DNA of 64,000 nt from JAGPCK01 sp964535575 (lineage in GTDB: Bacteria; Bacteroidota; Bacteroidia; UKL13-3): contig CAZHTC010000005.1 of NCBI GenBank assembly GCA_964535575.1, forward strand, positions 124,001 through 188,000. Reading direction: 5' to 3'. Under the pieces are notes generated by a model, which saw only the letters and a list, made by a program, of their open reading frames with translations, did not search any database and was not told the origin of the DNA. Made by a program: the position numbers and the translations under genes. Of the stretch, positions 36,156-44,005 are shown piece by piece (position 1 is the stretch's first letter; the number at the start of each line of letters is the position of its first letter).

Positions 36156-37859
36156 TTATTCAATATCCAACCCCAGTTTCATTTTTAACTCATTCAAGGC
36201 CGGGTTTTCTGTAGCCATAGCTTCAAATTTATCCTTATTAGTATAATAGGTTTTTTCCTGTTTTTCTTCTTTGGCCAATACTATTTCAATATAAATGCTA
36301 CGGTTGTCTAATTGTTCCTTTAAAAACGAAAGTAAATTCAGCCGGTCGTCTTCGGCCTGTGTAAGTTCACTACTGTTACTTACCTCAAGTAAAATTTTGT
36401 TATGGCTGATTGACGGGTTAATGGTTTTGTAAACCGAGTGCAGGCTGCGCTTACCCTGTTCGGTTACCTGCTGCAGATACATTTTCCATTTTTCGTCAAA
36501 AGTAAAGGTATCAATTTCTTTGGCGGCTACTTTTTCTTCTTCCTGTTCGGTTTGGGCTTTTTGAATGGCCTGTTGTTCGGCCACTTTGTTTTTAATGGCA
36601 CTCAGGTTACCCAGTTTGGGGGTAGTTGTGGCAGCTGGTACTTTAACAGCCGGTGCAGGAGATGAAGTGGCTGCGGGAGTTGCCGTTTTAACAGGAGTTT
36701 CGCTGGCTATATCAGTTTTTTTTTTATCCGGGCCGTTGTCGGCCGCCAAAGTTCTGGTATCAATAAGCGATTGCAGGTAGCACAGTTTCATTAAACATAA
36801 CTCTACATGCAGCCGCTGGTTTTTGCTGCTCTTATAGTTAATGTCGAACTGGTTTACAATATTAATGGCATTGAGAATAAATGAAGCCGGAATGGCTTTC
36901 GATTGCTCCAGGTAACGTTGCGCCACATTATCGCTCACTTCCATCAGTTTCACGGTTTGCGGGTCTTTGCACATAAGCAGGTTGCGCAGGTGTTCGCTTA
37001 TACCAATCAGAAACTGGTGGGCATCAAATCCTTTTCCAAGTATTTCGTCAAACAGCAGCATGGTTTTGGCCAGGTCCTGAGCGTAAAACAAATCGATGAT
37101 GCGGAAGTAATAATCGTAATCCAGAATATTAAGGTTGGCAATTACATCGTGGTAGGTAATGTGGTTGCCCGAAAAACTTACGATACGGTCAAATATAGAA
37201 AGAGCATCGCGCAAGGCGCCTTCTGCTTTTTGTGCCACCACGTGCATGGCATCGTCTTCTGCATTAATACCTTCTTTGGCACAAATAGATTTAAGGTGAT
37301 CTACCGAGTCCTGCACCCGAATGCGTTTGAAGTCAAAAATCTGGCAGCGGGAGAGAATTGTAGGTAAAATTTTATGTTTCTCGGTAGTAGCCAGAATAAA
37401 AATGGCGTAGGGAGGTGGTTCTTCCAGCGTTTTCAAAAAGGCATTAAACGCAGCGGTTGAGAGCATGTGCACCTCATCAATAATGTAAATTTTGTATTTG
37501 GCTCCCTGAGGGGCATACCTTACCTGGTCTACCAGTCCGCGTATGTCCTCTACCGAGTTGTTGGATGCGGCATCCAGTTCATATATATTAAAGGAACTGG
37601 AATTATTAAATGCCAGGCACGAGTCGCACTGGTTGCAGGGCTCCACATCGGGCGTCATATTCTGGCAGTTAATTGTTTTGGCCAAAATACGGGCACAGGT
37701 GGTTTTTCCAACTCCACGCGGACCGCAAAACAAAAAGGCATGAGCCAGGTGATTGCTTCGGATAGCATTCTTAAGCGTTTGGGTTACATGGCTTTGCCCC
37801 ACTACTGTATCAAAGGTAGCAGGGCGGTACTTGCGGGCTGAAACTACAAAATGGTCCAT
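36156..37859 (-). CDS. dnaX: DNA polymerase III subunits gamma and tau
   Basis: This is the clamp-loader ATPase of the replisome. The 567-residue protein has Walker A GPRGVGKT (46-53), zinc-site cysteines C65, C75, C78 and C81, and Walker B DEVH at 128-131. Sensor 1 lies in LATTEKHKILPTILSRCQ. Residues ~380-440 form a Pro/Ala-rich linker, followed by a divergent tau-like tail. No clear slippery heptamer with stem is apparent, so one form is expected; the tail is also much shorter than in E. coli. It diverges from rpsF. Confidence 0.95.
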   Translation of the reverse strand: MDHFVVSARKYRPATFDTVVGQSHVTQTLKNAIRSNHLAHAFLFCGPRGVGKTTCARILAKTINCQNMTPDVEPCNQCDSCLAFNNSSSFNIYELDAASNNSVEDIRGLVDQVRYAPQGAKYKIYIIDEVHMLSTAAFNAFLKTLEEPPPYAIFILATTEKHKILPTILSRCQIFDFKRIRVQDSVDHLKSICAKEGINAEDDAMHVVAQKAEGALRDALSIFDRIVSFSGNHITYHDVIANLNILDYDYYFRIIDLFYAQDLAKTMLLFDEILGKGFDAHQFLIGISEHLRNLLMCKDPQTVKLMEVSDNVAQRYLEQSKAIPASFILNAINIVNQFDINYKSSKNQRLHVELCLMKLCYLQSLIDTRTLAADNGPDKKKTDIASETPVKTATPAATSSPAPAVKVPAATTTPKLGNLSAIKNKVAEQQAIQKAQTEQEEEKVAAKEIDTFTFDEKWKMYLQQVTEQGKRSLHSVYKTINPSISHNKILLEVSNSSELTQAEDDRLNLLSFLKEQLDNRSIYIEIVLAKEEKQEKTYYTNKDKFEAMATENPALNELKMKLGLDIE

Positions 37860-37869
37860 ATGGGGAGAG

Positions 37870-37877
37870 CAAAAATA
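37870..37877 (-). promoter_or_regulatory. -7 promoter element before dnaX
   Basis: On the minus strand this reads TATTTTTG, an exact TANNTTTG match, ten bases ahead of the dnaX ATG. No good -33 TTG is found at the right distance, so the call is tentative. It lies back to back with the rpsF promoter. Confidence 0.4.
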
Positions 37878-37900
37878 CTGATTAATCTTTCATTCGGGGA

Positions 37901-37931
37901 TTTGAAAAAGAAAATATTATCCATACATTTG
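37901..37931 (+). promoter_or_regulatory. Promoter of the rpsF-rpsR-rplI operon
   Basis: The -33 element TTTG (37901-37904) and the -7 element TACATTTG (37924-37931) are separated by 19 bases, an ideal Bacteroidota housekeeping promoter. Transcription would begin near 37938, leaving a short leader of about 13 bases before rpsF. There is no Shine-Dalgarno in this leader. Confidence 0.8.
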
Positions 37932-37950
37932 CAACCCAAAATTTTAAATA

Positions 37951-38313
37951 ATGATATCTAAAGATTACGAATCAGTTATCATCATGACCCCGGTCTTATC
38001 TGACGAGCAGATGAAAGATACTGTAGCGAAATTTCGCCAGTTGATCATCGATAATGGCGGTCAGATGGTCCACGAAGCAAACTGGGGTTTATGCAAGTTA
38101 GCTTACCCAATCCAGAAGAAAAACACCGGTTTTTACCACGTGTTTGAATTCAAAGCTCCCGGTCACACCATTGACAAGCTGGAGATCTCTTACAAGCGCG
38201 ATGAGCGTATTATGCGTTTTTTAACTGTTGCCCTTGACAAGCATGCTGTGATTTACAACACCCGCAAGCGCAATGGAGAGTTTAACAAAAAAGAAACCCC
38301 TGTAACCGCTTAA
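37951..38313 (+). CDS. rpsF: Small ribosomal subunit protein bS6
   Basis: bS6 binds the central domain of 16S rRNA with bS18. The 120-residue protein has the family's ferredoxin-like fold: ESVIIMTPVLSDEQMKDTV, then NWGLCKLAYPIQKKNTGFYHVFEF, with C-terminal DERIMRFLTVALDKHAV. It is first in an rpsF-rpsR-rplI operon; the next start follows four bases after its stop. The leader is A/T-rich and lacks a Shine-Dalgarno, as usual for this phylum. The tail (residues ~110-120) is basic and slightly extended. Confidence 0.97.
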   Translation: MISKDYESVIIMTPVLSDEQMKDTVAKFRQLIIDNGGQMVHEANWGLCKLAYPIQKKNTGFYHVFEFKAPGHTIDKLEISYKRDERIMRFLTVALDKHAVIYNTRKRNGEFNKKETPVTA

Positions 38314-38317
38314 TCGT

Positions 38318-38599
38318 ATGGCAGCACCAAAAAAAGACGCAAGAGGAAATTCATTTGTGTTTAACACCACCCCTGACACACCGCAGAAAAAGAAATACTG
38401 CCGTTTCAGGAAAAACGGAATCAAGTACATTGATTACAAAGACGCAAACTTCCTGTTAAAATTTATTAATGATCAGGGTAAAGTACTACCCCGCAGAATT
38501 ACCGGTACATCATTGAAGTATCAGCGCAAAGTGGCACAGGCCGTAAAACGTGCCCGTCACCTGTCGTTACTTCCGTATGTAGCTGATTCACTCAAATAA
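38318..38599 (+). CDS. rpsR: Small ribosomal subunit protein bS18
   Basis: bS18 is the partner of bS6 on the 30S platform. The 93-residue protein has a Lys-rich start and the conserved core IDYKDANFLLKFINDQGKVL, RRITGTSLKYQRKVAQAVKR and ARHLSLLPYV. Only one cysteine (YCRF) is seen, so this is the zinc-free form. The start is four bases after the rpsF stop with no Shine-Dalgarno, so translation is probably coupled. Confidence 0.97.
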   Translation: MAAPKKDARGNSFVFNTTPDTPQKKKYCRFRKNGIKYIDYKDANFLLKFINDQGKVLPRRITGTSLKYQRKVAQAVKRARHLSLLPYVADSLK

Positions 38600-38604
38600 A
38601 CCAT

Positions 38605-38610
38605 AGGAGG
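38605..38610 (+). promoter_or_regulatory. Strong Shine-Dalgarno before rplI
   Basis: AGGAGG lies nine bases before the ATG at 38620, a textbook ribosome-binding site. Neighbouring genes, including rpsF and rpsR in the same operon, have none, which is the norm in this phylum. It also falls just after the rpsR stop, so it is placed for rplI specifically. See the findings for possible regulation. Confidence 0.8.
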
Positions 38611-38619
38611 AAGCAGAAC

Positions 38620-39063
38620 ATGAAAGTAATTTTAAAACAAGACGTAATTAAATTAGGGTATAAAGATGACGTGGTAACCGTGAAAAACGGATATGCCAAC
38701 AACTACCTTATTCCGCGCGGATATGCTATTCTTGCCAGTGATTCTAACCTTAAAATGTTGGAAGAAAACATGAAGCAGGGTGTAATGAAACGCGAAAAAA
38801 TGAAAAAAGATGCCGAAGCTACTGCCGCATCATTGAATGGTCTTTCCATTACCATTCCAACCAAAGCAGGAGCAAACGGTAAAATTTTCGGTTCAGTAAC
38901 ATCTTTGCTCGTTTCGCAGGCATTAAAAGCCAAAGGCTTTGATATTGACCGCAGACGAATTGATTTCCCTGAAGAAATTAAAAACCTCGGAAGCTATAAA
39001 GCTAAATTAAACCTGCACAAAGAGGTGAAAGCTGAAGTATCGGTTGAGGTTGTTGCAGAGTAA
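38620..39063 (+). CDS. rplI: Large ribosomal subunit protein bL9
   Basis: bL9 binds 23S rRNA near the L1 stalk. The 147-residue protein has the N-terminal globular signature VILKQDVIKLGYKDDVVTVK, followed by NGYANNYLIPRGYA, a long connecting helix (~42-75), then a C-terminal domain starting ITIPTKAGANGKIFGSVTS. Full length. It is last of the three-gene ribosomal operon and is followed by a strong hairpin terminator. Confidence 0.97.
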   Translation: MKVILKQDVIKLGYKDDVVTVKNGYANNYLIPRGYAILASDSNLKMLEENMKQGVMKREKMKKDAEATAASLNGLSITIPTKAGANGKIFGSVTSLLVSQALKAKGFDIDRRRIDFPEEIKNLGSYKAKLNLHKEVKAEVSVEVVAE

Positions 39064-39083
39064 ACACATTCAGTTGATTTAAT

Positions 39084-39120
39084 AATAAAAATGCCCGACA
39101 TTGCGTTGGGCATTTTTATT
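39084..39120. terminator. Terminator after rplI
   Basis: The 13-base arms 39084-39096 and 39108-39120 are perfectly complementary, with an 11-base loop. They contain AAAAATGCCC and GGGCATTTTT, so the hairpin carries a U-tract in either direction. It lies 21 bases after the rplI stop and closes the ribosomal operon. Confidence 0.88.
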
Positions 39121-39222
39121 ATATAAAAACACGTAGGCAATACAACGAATCTGCTTTTGAGGTTGTCTTTCAAAAAATGGTTCATAAAGAAAACAGAGAG
39201 TAGTTTCACACAATGGTTATTC

Positions 39223-40230
39223 ATGGCATTTAAACGGGAATATATTCTTTTCATTTTTTGCATGTTGCTTGGAAGTGTTGCATTTGCCCAGGTTAACGAA
39301 GAGGAAGAAGAAATAACTGACTCAACTCAAACAGAAGAATGGGGCGACTCAACTGAATACGAAGAATATTACGAGCCGTTTTACCCGATGCTTCGCTTAG
39401 GGGTTTTTTATAATCCGCTATTCTCAACCGCCAAAGTACGTAAAACAGATTTTGACGGAGCACGGGATAGTCGCACCGGATATACCAATCCCATTTGGGG
39501 CATGTCGGTTCGAATGGATTTACGAACTATTGCCATAGAAAGTGGTGCGGGATACACCGAAAGGAAAATAGATTTATCGAGCCGCACCAATAAAGCAGTA
39601 GATAAACAACAGGTAGCGGTAAGCTACCGAGTAAATACCATTGATGTACCGCTGCTTATTCATTTTTTGCCCGTGTGGCCCGATTCATATTCGATGTTTA
39701 CTCCCTTTATCGGCACTTCATTTAATTTTAAAAACAGCAGTACCCTTTTTGATGCTTCATCGGCTACCACCACGGCCGATTCCGGATTTTTGTCATGGTC
39801 GTCAAAAGTAAATGTGAAGGAACCTAAGGTAGGTTTTTCACTGATAGCCGGTATGAGTTTGCTTAAATATATAAACAAAGTGGGCACTTTCGAATTCGGA
39901 TTAAGTTATCAGGTAGATATGTTTACAGTGCCTAAAATTACTACGGCCTATACGTATCATTATGATAATACCATTCAGCCCGATCGAACCTATACCTACA
40001 CTTTTAAAACCATTAATCAGGGAATTCGTTTCAGAGTGGCGTATGTGTTTTTAAACCGCGAGTTAGGTCCGCGTTATGAAGATTACGAATATCAAACCGA
40101 TTCACTGGGTACTGTTCCAACTGACAGCAGCGGAACTTTTAAAAATGATTCGCTGGCAGTTCCAGCAGTTATTCCTGTTCCTGCCGATTCATCACTCAAA
40201 CCGGAGCGCTTCAATAGGATCAAGCTTTGA
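39223..40230 (+). CDS. Outer-membrane beta-barrel protein with acidic N- and C-terminal tails
   Basis: The start at 39223 (MAFKREYILFIFCMLLGSVA) gives a clean signal peptide cleaved after FA; the longer frame starting with TTG at 39157 is less likely. The mature ~313 residues begin with a very acidic stretch (NEEEEEITDSTQTEEWGD), then about eight amphipathic strands of the porin/PorT-like type, for example PMLRLGVFYNPLF, RVNTIDVPLLIHFLPV, GFSLIAGMSLLKY and TINQGIRFRVAYVFL. A Pro/Ser/Asp-rich tail of ~55 residues (TDSSGTFKNDSLAVP) follows the barrel, unlike typical barrels ending in an aromatic residue. The last 39 bases overlap the oppositely directed permease gene. Confidence 0.82.
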   Translation: MAFKREYILFIFCMLLGSVAFAQVNEEEEEITDSTQTEEWGDSTEYEEYYEPFYPMLRLGVFYNPLFSTAKVRKTDFDGARDSRTGYTNPIWGMSVRMDLRTIAIESGAGYTERKIDLSSRTNKAVDKQQVAVSYRVNTIDVPLLIHFLPVWPDSYSMFTPFIGTSFNFKNSSTLFDASSATTTADSGFLSWSSKVNVKEPKVGFSLIAGMSLLKYINKVGTFEFGLSYQVDMFTVPKITTAYTYHYDNTIQPDRTYTYTFKTINQGIRFRVAYVFLNRELGPRYEDYEYQTDSLGTVPTDSSGTFKNDSLAVPAVIPVPADSSLKPERFNRIKL

Positions 40231-41424
40231 GGCTTTAATGGCAGGATAAATTCCTGAAACAAGCCCCACTAAAAAACAAAGTAACAGGCCGCATATAATC
40301 CAGAACCACGGAATAATAAAAGCTCCTCCAACTATTACTGAAACTCCGTTCCCAATTAAAATTCCAAGAATCACTCCACCCACACCGCCTATCTGACAAA
40401 TTACAAGCGACTCTACCAAAAACTGCCTTCGTATATTGAGGGCAGTTGCACCCAGAGCTTTTCGTACACCAATTTCGCGTGTGCGTTCGGTAACCGAAAC
40501 CAGCATAATATTCATTAATCCGATAGCTGCGCCCAGCAAGGTGATAAAACCAATAAAGGTAGAAGCCAGTGTAACATAGCTGATATTTTCAATCACCATA
40601 TTGGCTAAGCTGTCGCTCTTCATGATTTCAAAATTTTCTTCATCATGAAAATGAATTTTACGAATGATTCTGAAAAGTCCGGTAGCTTCGCCAATGGCTG
40701 CTTCCATTTCCTGCACATTATTTACCACTACGGTAATTACAAAACTCATATTCGGATTCGGAAAAATCTGACGTGCGGTTTGCAATGGAATAATCGCGAT
40801 GCGGTCGCCCCCGAATCCCATGGAAGCTCCTTTTTCTCCAAGTGTGCCTATCACTTTAAACTTTACTCCACCTATAGAAACAATTTCCCCTTCGGCATTT
40901 CTGTTTTTAAACAATCGGCTTTTTACTTCGGCACCAAGCAACACTACGCGGTTGCCGTATTGAACATCGGCCGCAGTAAAATTTCTTCCTTTGGTAAGCG
41001 AGTACCCGGCTGCCTGCAGGTATTTTTCATCGCCACCCATAATCATATTATTGGGATTGGTTTTTTCGGAGCCCGCCCTTATTTGAGAAGCAAATGAAGC
41101 ATTTACCGATATAGACGTGATGGCCGGGTAAGAAAATTTACGTTTAAACTCACGGGCTTCGGCAAAGCTGATGCTTCGGTAGCTTTTATTTTTTTTTCTT
41201 CTTCCTCCAAAGTGAATATTACTTGCCCGGTTTTTAATATTGAATGAGTTAGATCCCATACTGGAGAAGTTCTCATTAATGGAACCCTTTATACCGTCAA
41301 TTGCGGTGAGTATTCCGACAAGAGCCATTATGCCAATGGAAATAATAAGTGACGTGATGGTGGCGCGCAGTGCATTTCCCCTGATGGAGTTGAGGGCAAC
41401 TTTTATATTTTCGCCTACCGTCAT
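40192..41424 (-). CDS. FtsX/MacB-type ABC transporter permease
   Basis: This is a 410-residue inner-membrane permease of the type VII ABC family. It has an N-terminal helix (~18-40: ATITSLIISIGIMALVGIL), a large periplasmic MacB-like domain (~45-275), and three C-terminal helices with TERTREIGVRKALGATALNI just after the second, the family's coupling motif. No matching ATPase or membrane-fusion protein gene is adjacent, so the partner must lie elsewhere. Possible functions are lipoprotein or glycolipid export or signal-linked mechanotransmission. Its 3' end overlaps the beta-barrel gene. Confidence 0.92.
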   Translation of the reverse strand: MTVGENIKVALNSIRGNALRATITSLIISIGIMALVGILTAIDGIKGSINENFSSMGSNSFNIKNRASNIHFGGRRKKNKSYRSISFAEAREFKRKFSYPAITSISVNASFASQIRAGSEKTNPNNMIMGGDEKYLQAAGYSLTKGRNFTAADVQYGNRVVLLGAEVKSRLFKNRNAEGEIVSIGGVKFKVIGTLGEKGASMGFGGDRIAIIPLQTARQIFPNPNMSFVITVVVNNVQEMEAAIGEATGLFRIIRKIHFHDEENFEIMKSDSLANMVIENISYVTLASTFIGFITLLGAAIGLMNIMLVSVTERTREIGVRKALGATALNIRRQFLVESLVICQIGGVGGVILGILIGNGVSVIVGGAFIIPWFWIICGLLLCFLVGLVSGIYPAIKASKLDPIEALRFE

Positions 41425-41490
41425 TTGCTTTCGAAAGTACGAATACCGTGGATGAAGGTCAAAATAATCCGATAAACCAACGCTTAATAC

Positions 41491-41784
41491 CTATAAACCT
41501 GAGGTATCAATAAACACAAAACCGTTTTGTGCAGGTACAAAATCAACCGTTAAGCCAATGAGCTGCATGCTGCCGCCCCTGGGGATGAACAGGGTAAAGT
41601 GCTCGTAGCTATAACTCAGGTCATGTTTTCCCGCTTCATCAAACCCGATTCGGAACGGGGGCGCATTGGATGCAGTTGCTACGGGTTCTATTTTTACCCC
41701 AAATGTATCAGGGATTTTTAAAACCTGTTTCAGGCGTAAAAGTTCCTTTTCTGCAGCCTTGGTAAAAAAAATGGGCTTTGACAT
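41491..41784 (-). CDS. IscA/HesB-fold protein lacking cluster-binding cysteines
   Basis: The 97-residue protein follows the A-type Fe-S carrier pattern: FTKAAEKELLRLKQ helix, FGVKIEPVATAS strand, FRIGFDEAGKHD, FTLFIPRGGSMQLIGLTVDFVPAQNGFVF. It contains no cysteine at all, while A-type carriers have one central Cys and a C-terminal C-x-C or CGCG. The C terminus stops at DTSGL, where that motif would begin. Cluster transfer is therefore unlikely by the usual mechanism. A structural or binding role is possible. It lies between the permease and a divergent gene at 41897. Confidence 0.72.
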   Translation of the reverse strand: MSKPIFFTKAAEKELLRLKQVLKIPDTFGVKIEPVATASNAPPFRIGFDEAGKHDLSYSYEHFTLFIPRGGSMQLIGLTVDFVPAQNGFVFIDTSGL

Positions 41785-41896
41785 ACAGGAGCAAAGATAA
41801 AGCAGTATTTTTATCCTTTATTTTTCCATTGTTCACATCATAAAAATTGTGGAATTCGTTATAGTTTTACACAGTTAAATTTTAATTTTACCGCAT

Positions 41897-42436
41897 ATGG
41901 ATGTTTGGGTCTTTTTGCTTGAAGTTGTGAAAATTCTGGTGCCGTGCGCCATAATTTTTGCCGTAACCTATACCATGTTAAATTTGTTTTTTAACAAGGA
42001 GTATGAAAAAAGGTTACTTGAATTGCGTTCAAAAAATGTAGAAATACTTACCCCCATCCGGTTGCAGGCATACGAGCGACTGGTATTGTTTCTGGAGCGT
42101 ATTTCGCCAAGCAATCTCATAATGCGGGTAAATAAACCCGGCATGACGGCCACACAACTTAAATCCGAGCTTATTTCTACCATTAATGATGAATATACAC
42201 ATAATCTTTCGCAGCAAATTTATGTTTCCATTCAATCATGGACTTTACTTAAGGCCGTAAAGGAAGAACTTATAAATGTAATCAACACTACTTATGCTCA
42301 GTTAGATCATCAGCATGCCACGGGACTTGATTTGGCGAAAGCAATTTTCGAGGTGATTATTCGCAAAGACGATGTGCCCACTCAAAAGGCGGTTGATTTT
42401 TTAAAACGTGAACTGAAAATTGTTTTTGAGCAATGA
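41897..42436 (+). CDS. Conserved membrane protein of unknown function, coupled to mutase
   Basis: This 179-residue protein belongs to no family I can name. It has one N-terminal transmembrane segment (~7-30: LLEVVKILVPCAIIFAVTY), then a charged helical region: YEKRLLELRSKNVEILTPIR, LQAYERLVLFLERISPSNL and a mixed helical C-terminal half. It is likely an inner-membrane protein with a cytoplasmic helical domain. The stop overlaps the next start as ATGA, so it is translated together with the methylmalonyl-CoA mutase subunit. Functional linkage to that enzyme is inferred only. Confidence 0.75.
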   Translation: MDVWVFLLEVVKILVPCAIIFAVTYTMLNLFFNKEYEKRLLELRSKNVEILTPIRLQAYERLVLFLERISPSNLIMRVNKPGMTATQLKSELISTINDEYTHNLSQQIYVSIQSWTLLKAVKEELINVINTTYAQLDHQHATGLDLAKAIFEVIIRKDDVPTQKAVDFLKRELKIVFEQ

Positions 42437-44004
42437 GCACAACCGGAATGGACGAAAAAAAGTTTATCACCGATTCGGGTATTGAAATAAATGAAGTTTA
42501 TACCTCGTGTAATGCAAGCCCGGAGATGCCGGGAAAATTTCCTTTTACTAGAGGTATTCAAAAGGATATGTATCGCGGCCGCCTGTGGACCATGCGTCAG
42601 TATGCAGGATTTTCTACAGCTGAAGAATCAAATAAAAGGTATCACTACCTATTAAAGCAGGGAACCATGGGCTTGTCGGTTGCGTTCGATTTGCCCACCC
42701 AGATAGGTTACGACTCTGATCATGCATTTGCCGAAGGGGAAGTGGGAAAAGTGGGAGTAGCCATTGATTCGTTAAAGGACATGGAAGTTTTATTCCACGG
42801 AATTGAACTCGAAAAAATAACAACTTCCATGACTATCAATGCAACGGCATCTACGTTGCTCGCCATGTATATTGCGCTGGCAAAAAAGCAGGGTGCCGAT
42901 GTTAAAAAAATATCGGGTACCATTCAAAACGATATTTTAAAAGAGTACGCGGCAAGGGGCACTTATATTTATCCGCCCAAGCCTTCCATGCGTCTTATCA
43001 CCGATATTTTTGCGTATTGCAGTAAAGAAGTTCCCAAGTGGAATACCATTTCTATTTCAGGGTATCATATTCGCGAGGCCGGTTCGTCAGCCGCACAGGA
43101 ACTTGCCTTTACCCTGGCCAATGGGAAAGCGTATTTAAAAGCAGCCATAGCCGCTGGATTGGATATTAATACCTTTGGGCAGCGACTGTCATTTTTCTTT
43201 AATGCCCACAATCATTTTTTCGAAGAGATAGCCAAGTTCAGAGCTGCTCGCAGGATGTGGGCAAAAATTGCATCGGATATGGGTGCTACCGAACCCAAGG
43301 CACAAATGTTACGTTTTCATACCCAAACTGGAGGTTCTACCTTGGCGGCACAGCAACCCGATAATAATATTGTGCGGGTAACTATTCAGGCTTTAGCAGC
43401 TGTGCTGGGTGGAACGCAATCACTTCACACCAACGGATATGATGAAGCTTTATCATTACCCACGGAAGAAGCTGCACGTATAGCTTTACGAACACAACAG
43501 ATTATTGCCCACGAAAGCGGAGCTGTTGACACAGTAGACGCCATGGGAGGTTCTTATTTTGTTGAAACTCTTACGACCCAATTGGAGGCCGAAGCCTGGA
43601 AATATATTGAACGCATTGAGGCGATGGGGGGGGCGGTAGCTGCTATTGAGGAAGGATATATTCAGCGCGAAATAGCCGACTCAGCTTACCGCTATCAAAC
43701 AGCTATTGAGAATAACACCAAAATTATTGTGGGGGTTAATAAATACCAGTCGCAGGAAGCGAAACATACCAAGGTTTTTAAAGTAGATGATTCCATAAGG
43801 CAATTGCAGGTAGCTAAATTACAACAGTTGCGAGGTGAACGAAATAATGAGGAAGTAACTAAACTGCTCCATCGTCTTGAATCAGATGCACGCGATAATG
43901 TGAACCTGATGCCTTGTATCATTAATGCGGTGGAACACTATGCCACACTTGGCGAAATAGCCGATGTGTTCAGAAAAGTATTTGGCGAATATCAACAAAG
44001 CTGA
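42433..44004 (+). CDS. Methylmalonyl-CoA mutase catalytic subunit without B12 domain
   Basis: This TIM-barrel subunit is of the adenosylcobalamin mutase family. The 523-residue protein spans only the substrate-binding barrel; the DxHxxG cobalamin domain is absent and would be a separate protein. Residues that define methylmalonyl-CoA specificity are kept: Tyr57 in RQYAGFSTAEESN and Arg175 in AARGTYIYPP. Their spacing of 118 equals that of Tyr89 and Arg207 in the classic enzyme, whereas isobutyryl-type mutases have Phe and Gln. Its own start overlaps the upstream membrane-protein gene by four bases. It would convert succinyl-CoA and methylmalonyl-CoA in propionate metabolism. Confidence 0.92.
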   Translation: MSTTGMDEKKFITDSGIEINEVYTSCNASPEMPGKFPFTRGIQKDMYRGRLWTMRQYAGFSTAEESNKRYHYLLKQGTMGLSVAFDLPTQIGYDSDHAFAEGEVGKVGVAIDSLKDMEVLFHGIELEKITTSMTINATASTLLAMYIALAKKQGADVKKISGTIQNDILKEYAARGTYIYPPKPSMRLITDIFAYCSKEVPKWNTISISGYHIREAGSSAAQELAFTLANGKAYLKAAIAAGLDINTFGQRLSFFFNAHNHFFEEIAKFRAARRMWAKIASDMGATEPKAQMLRFHTQTGGSTLAAQQPDNNIVRVTIQALAAVLGGTQSLHTNGYDEALSLPTEEAARIALRTQQIIAHESGAVDTVDAMGGSYFVETLTTQLEAEAWKYIERIEAMGGAVAAIEEGYIQREIADSAYRYQTAIENNTKIIVGVNKYQSQEAKHTKVFKVDDSIRQLQVAKLQQLRGERNNEEVTKLLHRLESDARDNVNLMPCIINAVEHYATLGEIADVFRKVFGEYQQS

Positions 44005-44005
44005 A

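Noticed and set aside
37860..37900. Programmed frameshift or separate gamma start in dnaX
   Set aside because: No slippery heptamer with a following stem was found in the coding region, so I do not claim a gamma/tau split.
39157..39222. Upstream TTG extension of the beta-barrel protein
   Set aside because: The extension would precede a complete signal peptide, and it is poorly hydrophobic. The ATG at 39223 gives a normal signal sequence.
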